Assembly: GCA_024195265.1 (NCBI GenBank)
Contig: JAJLRJ010000008.1
Span: 24,975,932-25,039,931, forward strand
Length of the DNA stretch: 64,000 bases
Direction: 5' to 3'
From: Dendrophyllia cribrosa
Lineage: Eukaryota > Cnidaria > Anthozoa > Scleractinia > Dendrophylliidae
The translations under genes and the position numbers were made by a program. The notes beneath the pieces were generated by a model, which was given only the letters and a program-made list of their open reading frames with translations, had not been told where the DNA came from and did not search any database. Shown piece after piece: positions 63,534-64,000 of this stretch. The stretch's first letter is position 1. Every line of letters begins with the position of its first letter.

Positions 63534-64000
63534 GTAAACACGTGATTTAATGTTGAAATGCAACCCATTGCGCAATATGGATGGACGATTTACGTGAATG
63601 AATTTCAACATCGTACGAAAAATATGTCTTAAATTTCAGTAAAAGAATGGTAAGACTTGCTCTAAGTCGCTTGTTATTTCGCTGCAACGAAAGGGCAGTT
63701 TTGGTGGTCTAGGACAAAAAGCTTGGCTTACACGCAGTTATAAAGACGCGCGCGGAATATATGCGAATACTTAGCTTGGAAACGAACCAGCCGCATCGTG
63801 CTTTTAGAGCCCGCGCCCGTCTTCCTTAACCAGCGGATTGAATAACGATACGAGCGACTTAGAACAAGTCTAGAGAATGGTATGAATCTAATTCTTTGAC
63901 GGCCTGCACAAGCAATATTTCGGCAAAGAGCAACAATATTATGTTAATATTTGATCAGTTGATAAAGAAACTTTGCAATGAACTAAGTATCTTTTCATCG
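63534..64000 (+). other. Start of BCAS3 intron 17
   Basis: Begins GTAAAC. No further coding exon recognisable before the right edge. Confidence 0.6.

Overview
The window is metazoan nuclear DNA, most likely from an anthozoan cnidarian (stony coral or anemone). Genes are split by GT-AG introns, non-coding DNA is AT-rich and dense in short inverted-repeat transposons, and there is a Penelope-like retroelement and tRNA-headed SINE-like repeats of a kind I associate with cnidarian genomes. The species is not identifiable by eye.

Kinase array, 1-2138 and 25.5-41.4 kb, all on the plus strand. Four tandem paralogues encode a long N-terminal coiled coil followed by a TKL-like protein kinase domain. 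Each splits the kinase domain with a phase-0 intron at the same place, just before a V-D-V-Y-x-F-G motif. Copy 2 (25,591-28,213) is the only one open from ATG to stop. Copy 1 has a frameshift in an A8 tract, copy 3 has a frameshift and an Asn in place of the catalytic Asp, and copy 4 has at least three frameshifts. A fifth, orphan last exon lies at 30,107. Copies 2 and 3 begin M-G-Q-x-L-T, an N-myristoylation-type start. Duplicated 3' flanks and last exons show that the array grew by segmental duplication.

Region 2.1-25.2 kb is repeat-rich. It holds palindromic MITEs, a ~229-bp tandem repeat carrying a PIF/Harbinger-type element which itself carries a hAT-like element (7.1-9.4 kb), a 972-bp TTAA-flanked element, a spacer-free palindrome with 128-bp arms (18,445-18,700), a broken minus-strand gene of a transposon-like zinc-finger/RING family (18,997-~23,000), a run of exactly 120 G, a 678-bp Harbinger-like element with a transposase N-terminal fragment, and the tail of a Ty3/gypsy integrase.

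Region 34-45 kb holds more elements. The notable ones are a 932-bp TTAA element whose empty site is preserved 1.2 kb away, a 101-bp MITE with a perfect 9-bp duplication, a second copy of the composite Harbinger/hAT element, and a 345-bp foldback element.

Region 45,535-63,533 holds the 5' seventeen coding exons (about 580 codons) of a BCAS3 orthologue. Every exon joins in frame and the gene continues past the right edge. Its introns host a 450-bp TA-flanked MITE, a 1.7-kb TIR element, SINE-like repeats and, in intron 15, a minisatellite, an internally deleted MITE and a 5'-truncated Penelope-like element. That element has an open RT + GIY-YIG frame, a 14-bp target-site duplication and a hammerhead-ribozyme-like motif.

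BCAS3 and kinase copy 2 look like the functional host genes. The other coding signals are decayed paralogues or mobile DNA. Several frameshifts sit in or beside short A tracts, so some may be consensus errors rather than real lesions.
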